Assembly: GCA_030838245.1 (NCBI GenBank)
Contig: JAUTXB010000233.1
Coordinates: 1-15,048, forward strand
Source of the DNA: Acidimicrobiaceae bacterium
Lineage (GTDB): Bacteria; Actinomycetota; Acidimicrobiia; Acidimicrobiales; RAAP-2
DNA length: 15,048 nt
Direction: 5' to 3'
Of this stretch, positions 13,216 through 15,048 are shown one piece after another. Positions within the stretch are counted from its first letter, which is position 1. The number at the start of each line of letters is the position of its first letter. The notes beneath the pieces were generated by a model that made no database searches, was not told where the DNA came from, and saw only the letters and a list, made by a program, of their open reading frames with translations. Made by a program: the position numbers and the translations under genes.

Positions 13216-14603
13216 CGACGCCGGCGCCAGTCGTCTCTCAGCGCGAACGTCCGCTGGTGGTGATCGCCGGCCGGCCCAACGTGGGCAAGTCGACACTGGT
13301 CAACCGGATCGTCGGGCGCCGAGCTGCCGTGGTCGAGGAGCGTCCGGGCGTCACCCGGGACCGCAAGGAGCTCGATGCCGAGTGGTGCGGCCATCCCTTC
13401 ACCGTGGTCGACACCGGTGGTTGGCTGACCTCCGACGACCCCTTGGACGCACAGGTCAGCGCGCAGGCAGAGCGGGCCATCGCCGACGCCGACGTCGTGC
13501 TCTTGGTCGTCGATGTCACGGTGGGCCTCACCGATGAGGACCTGGCCGTGGCTCGGTTCCTCCGTCGCTCCGGGAGGCCGATCCGGGTGGTGGTCAACAA
13601 GGTGGACTCCTCGCAGCGGGAGACCGACGCCTGGGAGGCGGTGTCCCTGGGGTTGGGCGACCCATGGCCGGTGAGCGCACTGCACGGGAGAGGGACAGGC
13701 GATCTGCTCGACGACGTCGTGTCGTTGCTGCCCGACCCTCGGAGTGCAGCTCCGTCCGACAACGGACGGGTAGGCGATGCGAGCGAGCCGGACGACGATG
13801 ATGATCAGACCCCCATGCCGCGGGTGGCCGTCGTGGGTCGGCCCAACGTGGGGAAGTCGACGCTGTTCAACCGGCTGGTGGGCGACGAGCGGTCGGTCGT
13901 CCACGACGCTCCGGGCACGACCCGGGACGCGGTGGACACCGTGGTCGAGACGCCCGATGGGACGGTTTGCTTCATCGACACCGCTGGGATGCGCCGGAAG
14001 TCCCGCACCGAGCGGGGAACCGAGTACTTCTCCGTCCTCCGGGCCTTAGAGGCGCTCGACCGGGCCGACATCGCCTTGTTGGTCATCGACGCCACCGCCG
14101 GCGTCACCCACCAAGACCAGCGGCTGGCCGAACGGGTCGGTGCCGCCGGGTGCCCGACCGTCGTGGTCCTGAACAAGTGGGAGCTGGTCCCGACCGAAGA
14201 CCGCGACGACATCCTGACCGACATCGGTGACCGGCTGGCCTTCCTGGGCGACGCCCCGGTGCTGAAGATGAGCGCGCTGAGCGGAATGGGCGTGCATCGC
14301 ATCTTGCCGGCAGTCGCCGCGGCCGAAGAGGCGTACCACTCCCGGATCCCCACCGGGGAGCTCAACCGGGCCATGAAGTCCATCCAGGCCGCCCACCCAC
14401 CAGTGGGGGCCAAGATCCAGTACGCCGTGCAGGGAGCCAACGACCCCCCGACGTTCACCTTGTTCACCAACGGGCGGCTGCAGCCGACCTACCTGCGCTA
14501 CGTGGAGCGGGGACTACGGGAGCGGTTCGAACTGGGACCGACGCCCATCAAGCTGCGCGTGCGAGCCAAGGGGCCCAACGGAGGTGGGGGGCGGCGGCGT
14601 TGA
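13212..14603 (+). CDS. der: Ribosome-associated GTPase Der (EngA)
   Basis: Der is an essential tandem GTPase needed for late assembly of the 50S ribosomal subunit. The 463-residue protein has two G domains. In the first, GRPNVGKST is at 20-28, DTGG at 67-70 and NKVD at 129-132. In the second, GRPNVGKST is at 209-217, DTAG at 256-259, NKWE at 321-324 and SAL at 354-356. A C-terminal KH-like domain follows (about 375-455) with an Arg/Gly tail. The linker between G domains is unusually acidic, with five aspartates at 194-198. The ATG at 13212 has GGGAG seven bases upstream and overlaps the DUF512 stop. The frame stays open far upstream, but only as an out-of-frame reading of the DUF512 gene. Confidence 0.97.
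   Translation: MTTPAPVVSQRERPLVVIAGRPNVGKSTLVNRIVGRRAAVVEERPGVTRDRKELDAEWCGHPFTVVDTGGWLTSDDPLDAQVSAQAERAIADADVVLLVVDVTVGLTDEDLAVARFLRRSGRPIRVVVNKVDSSQRETDAWEAVSLGLGDPWPVSALHGRGTGDLLDDVVSLLPDPRSAAPSDNGRVGDASEPDDDDDQTPMPRVAVVGRPNVGKSTLFNRLVGDERSVVHDAPGTTRDAVDTVVETPDGTVCFIDTAGMRRKSRTERGTEYFSVLRALEALDRADIALLVIDATAGVTHQDQRLAERVGAAGCPTVVVLNKWELVPTEDRDDILTDIGDRLAFLGDAPVLKMSALSGMGVHRILPAVAAAEEAYHSRIPTGELNRAMKSIQAAHPPVGAKIQYAVQGANDPPTFTLFTNGRLQPTYLRYVERGLRERFELGPTPIKLRVRAKGPNGGGGRRR
13752..13769 (+). repeat. Perfect 7-bp stem-tetraloop in the der inter-domain linker
   Basis: CCGTCCG (13752-13758) pairs with CGGACGG (13763-13769) around ACAA. It falls in codons for the linker between the two GTPase domains. 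It could slow ribosomes between domains, or be chance in G+C-rich DNA. Confidence 0.35.
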
Positions 14604-14616
14604 CCGGTTGCCGGTC
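14602..14616 (+). repeat. Hairpin on the der stop codon
   Basis: GACCGG (14602-14607) pairs with CCGGTC (14611-14616) around a TTG loop. It begins inside the der TGA. There is no T-run, so it is at most a weak terminator or a processing/stability element ahead of the zinc-ribbon gene. Confidence 0.3.
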
Positions 14617-14636
14617 GTCGAGAGGGAGCCGGTCCC

Positions 14637-14834
14637 GTGCCCTGGTGTGAGACGTGCGACCGCCAGGTGGAAGACGACGAGGTGAGCGAGGAGGGGGAGT
14701 GCGTCACGTGCGGCAATGCGGTGGCCCAGCACCGGAAGATCCCCTGGCAGTTCAAGATCATGATCTACATCACGATCATCTACCTCGCCTACCGGGCTTA
14801 CCAAGGGGTGACCTGGGTCGTCCATCACATTTGA
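14637..14834 (+). CDS. Zinc-ribbon membrane microprotein
   Basis: The 65-residue product starts at a GTG with GAGGGAG (14622-14628) 8 bases upstream, a good ribosome-binding site. Its N-terminus has two CXXC pairs, C4/C7 and C22/C25 (CETC and CVTC), forming a small zinc-ribbon or rubredoxin-like knuckle. An acidic stretch lies between them. A basic KIPWQFK stretch leads into one transmembrane helix (about 39-60; IMIYITIIYLAYRAY), and the C-terminus is short. I do not recognise a named family. Its position 33 bases after der suggests co-transcription and perhaps a link to ribosome assembly or membrane attachment, but no function can be claimed. Codon pattern and the paired cysteines support a real gene. 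Confidence 0.75.
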   Translation: MPWCETCDRQVEDDEVSEEGECVTCGNAVAQHRKIPWQFKIMIYITIIYLAYRAYQGVTWVVHHI

Positions 14835-14868
14835 GCGCCGTTGCCGTCGTCTATCCGGGGGTCACGAC

Positions 14869-14894
14869 GTCACCGGCTCAAGAACCGTGGTGAC
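14869..14894 (+). terminator. Possible terminator hairpin after the zinc-ribbon gene
   Basis: GTCACC (14869-14874) pairs with GGTGAC (14889-14894), and an inner GG/CC (14875-14876 with 14885-14886) can add two pairs past a two-base bulge. It lies 34 bases after the stop and ahead of the tRNA. There is no T-run, which weakens the call. Confidence 0.3.
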
Positions 14895-14903
14895 ATGAGC
14901 GGC

Positions 14904-14909
14904 TAGGAT
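14904..14909 (+). promoter_or_regulatory. Possible -10 hexamer upstream of tRNA-Pro (TAGGAT)
   Basis: TAGGAT matches TAnnnT and lies 89 bases before the mature tRNA end. No -35 is convincing. The remaining leader (14910-14998) contains two possible hairpins: CCGAA/TTCGG (14927-14939) and a bulged CCA..GGACA/TGTCCTGG (14958-14983). Confidence 0.3.
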
Positions 14910-14998
14910 CGTCGTTCCCGTACCACCCGAAGGCTTCGGCCGAACGGCGGATGCGGGCCAGGGGACAGTGTCTTGTGTCCTGGGTGGACGTTCCACAG

Positions 14999-15048
14999 CG
15001 GGCTGTGGCGCAGCTTGGTTAGCGCGCTTGACTGGGGGTCAAGAGGTC
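14999..15048 (+). tRNA. tRNA-Pro (GGG), 3' end cut by the window
   Basis: The cloverleaf can be followed for 50 bases. The acceptor 5' strand is CGGGCTG (14999-15005), then TG. The D arm is GCGC/GCGC around a ten-base loop with GG. The anticodon stem is CTTGA/TCAAG with loop CTGGGGG, so the anticodon is GGG at 15034-15036, reading proline CCC/CCU codons. The variable loop AGGTC ends the window. The T arm and acceptor 3' strand lie outside, so the acceptor pairing is untested. Confidence 0.93.

Noticed and set aside
14999..15048. tRNA-associated integration site (att) with a mobile element
   Set aside because: The 3' half of the tRNA is outside the window and no integrase or duplicate tRNA fragment is visible.

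Overview
The window is G+C-rich, densely packed bacterial DNA, about 70% G+C by eye, with GTG starts and many start/stop overlaps. Gene content and order (scpA-scpB-rluB-like, aroH-tyrA-aroA-cmk-plsC, DUF512-der) point to an actinobacterium. Several promoters look leaderless, and I would guess the class Acidimicrobiia, but that placement is inference. No mobile element, CRISPR array, integrase or obvious transferred island is visible. This is mostly a housekeeping region.

Layout. Positions 1-1812 (+) hold the 3' part of a large YfhO-like membrane protein. It converges on trpS (1799-2782, -) with a 14-base overlap. After an 88-base divergent gap comes a tight eight-gene + strand run from 2871 to 9183: scpA, scpB (chromosome condensation), an RluB-type rRNA pseudouridine synthase, then after a promoter-like gap aroH, tyrA, aroA (aromatic amino acids), cmk (CMP kinase) and plsC (phospholipid acylation). 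Most neighbours are separated by 3 bases or fewer, or overlap. cmk and plsC overlap by 193 bases, which looks abnormal.

A three-gene - strand block follows, transcribed ispH -> HD-domain metalloprotein -> family 2 glycosyltransferase (11686 down to 9193). It sits between plsC and a second + strand unit: a PDZ/Cys-cluster DUF512 protein, der (double GTPase for 50S ribosome assembly) and a 65-residue zinc-ribbon membrane microprotein. The window ends inside a tRNA-Pro(GGG) gene. No gene-less stretch exceeds 300 bases. The longest is 14835-14998, which holds only possible hairpins and a -10-like hexamer.

The genes serve core functions: chromosome segregation, ribosome maturation (RluB-like, Der), tryptophan charging, phenylalanine/tyrosine precursors, nucleotide supply, lipid and isoprenoid synthesis. 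The less ordinary signals are regulatory or at gene boundaries. They are a perfect 12-bp stem over the scpB stop/rluB start, a 10-bp stem that covers the der ribosome-binding site, mirror-image TAACCT promoters between ispH and the DUF512 gene, and the cmk/plsC overlap. The HD protein also has a residue pattern recalling the PhnZ/TmpB/MIOX diiron oxygenases. I found no convincing wholly new multi-gene system.
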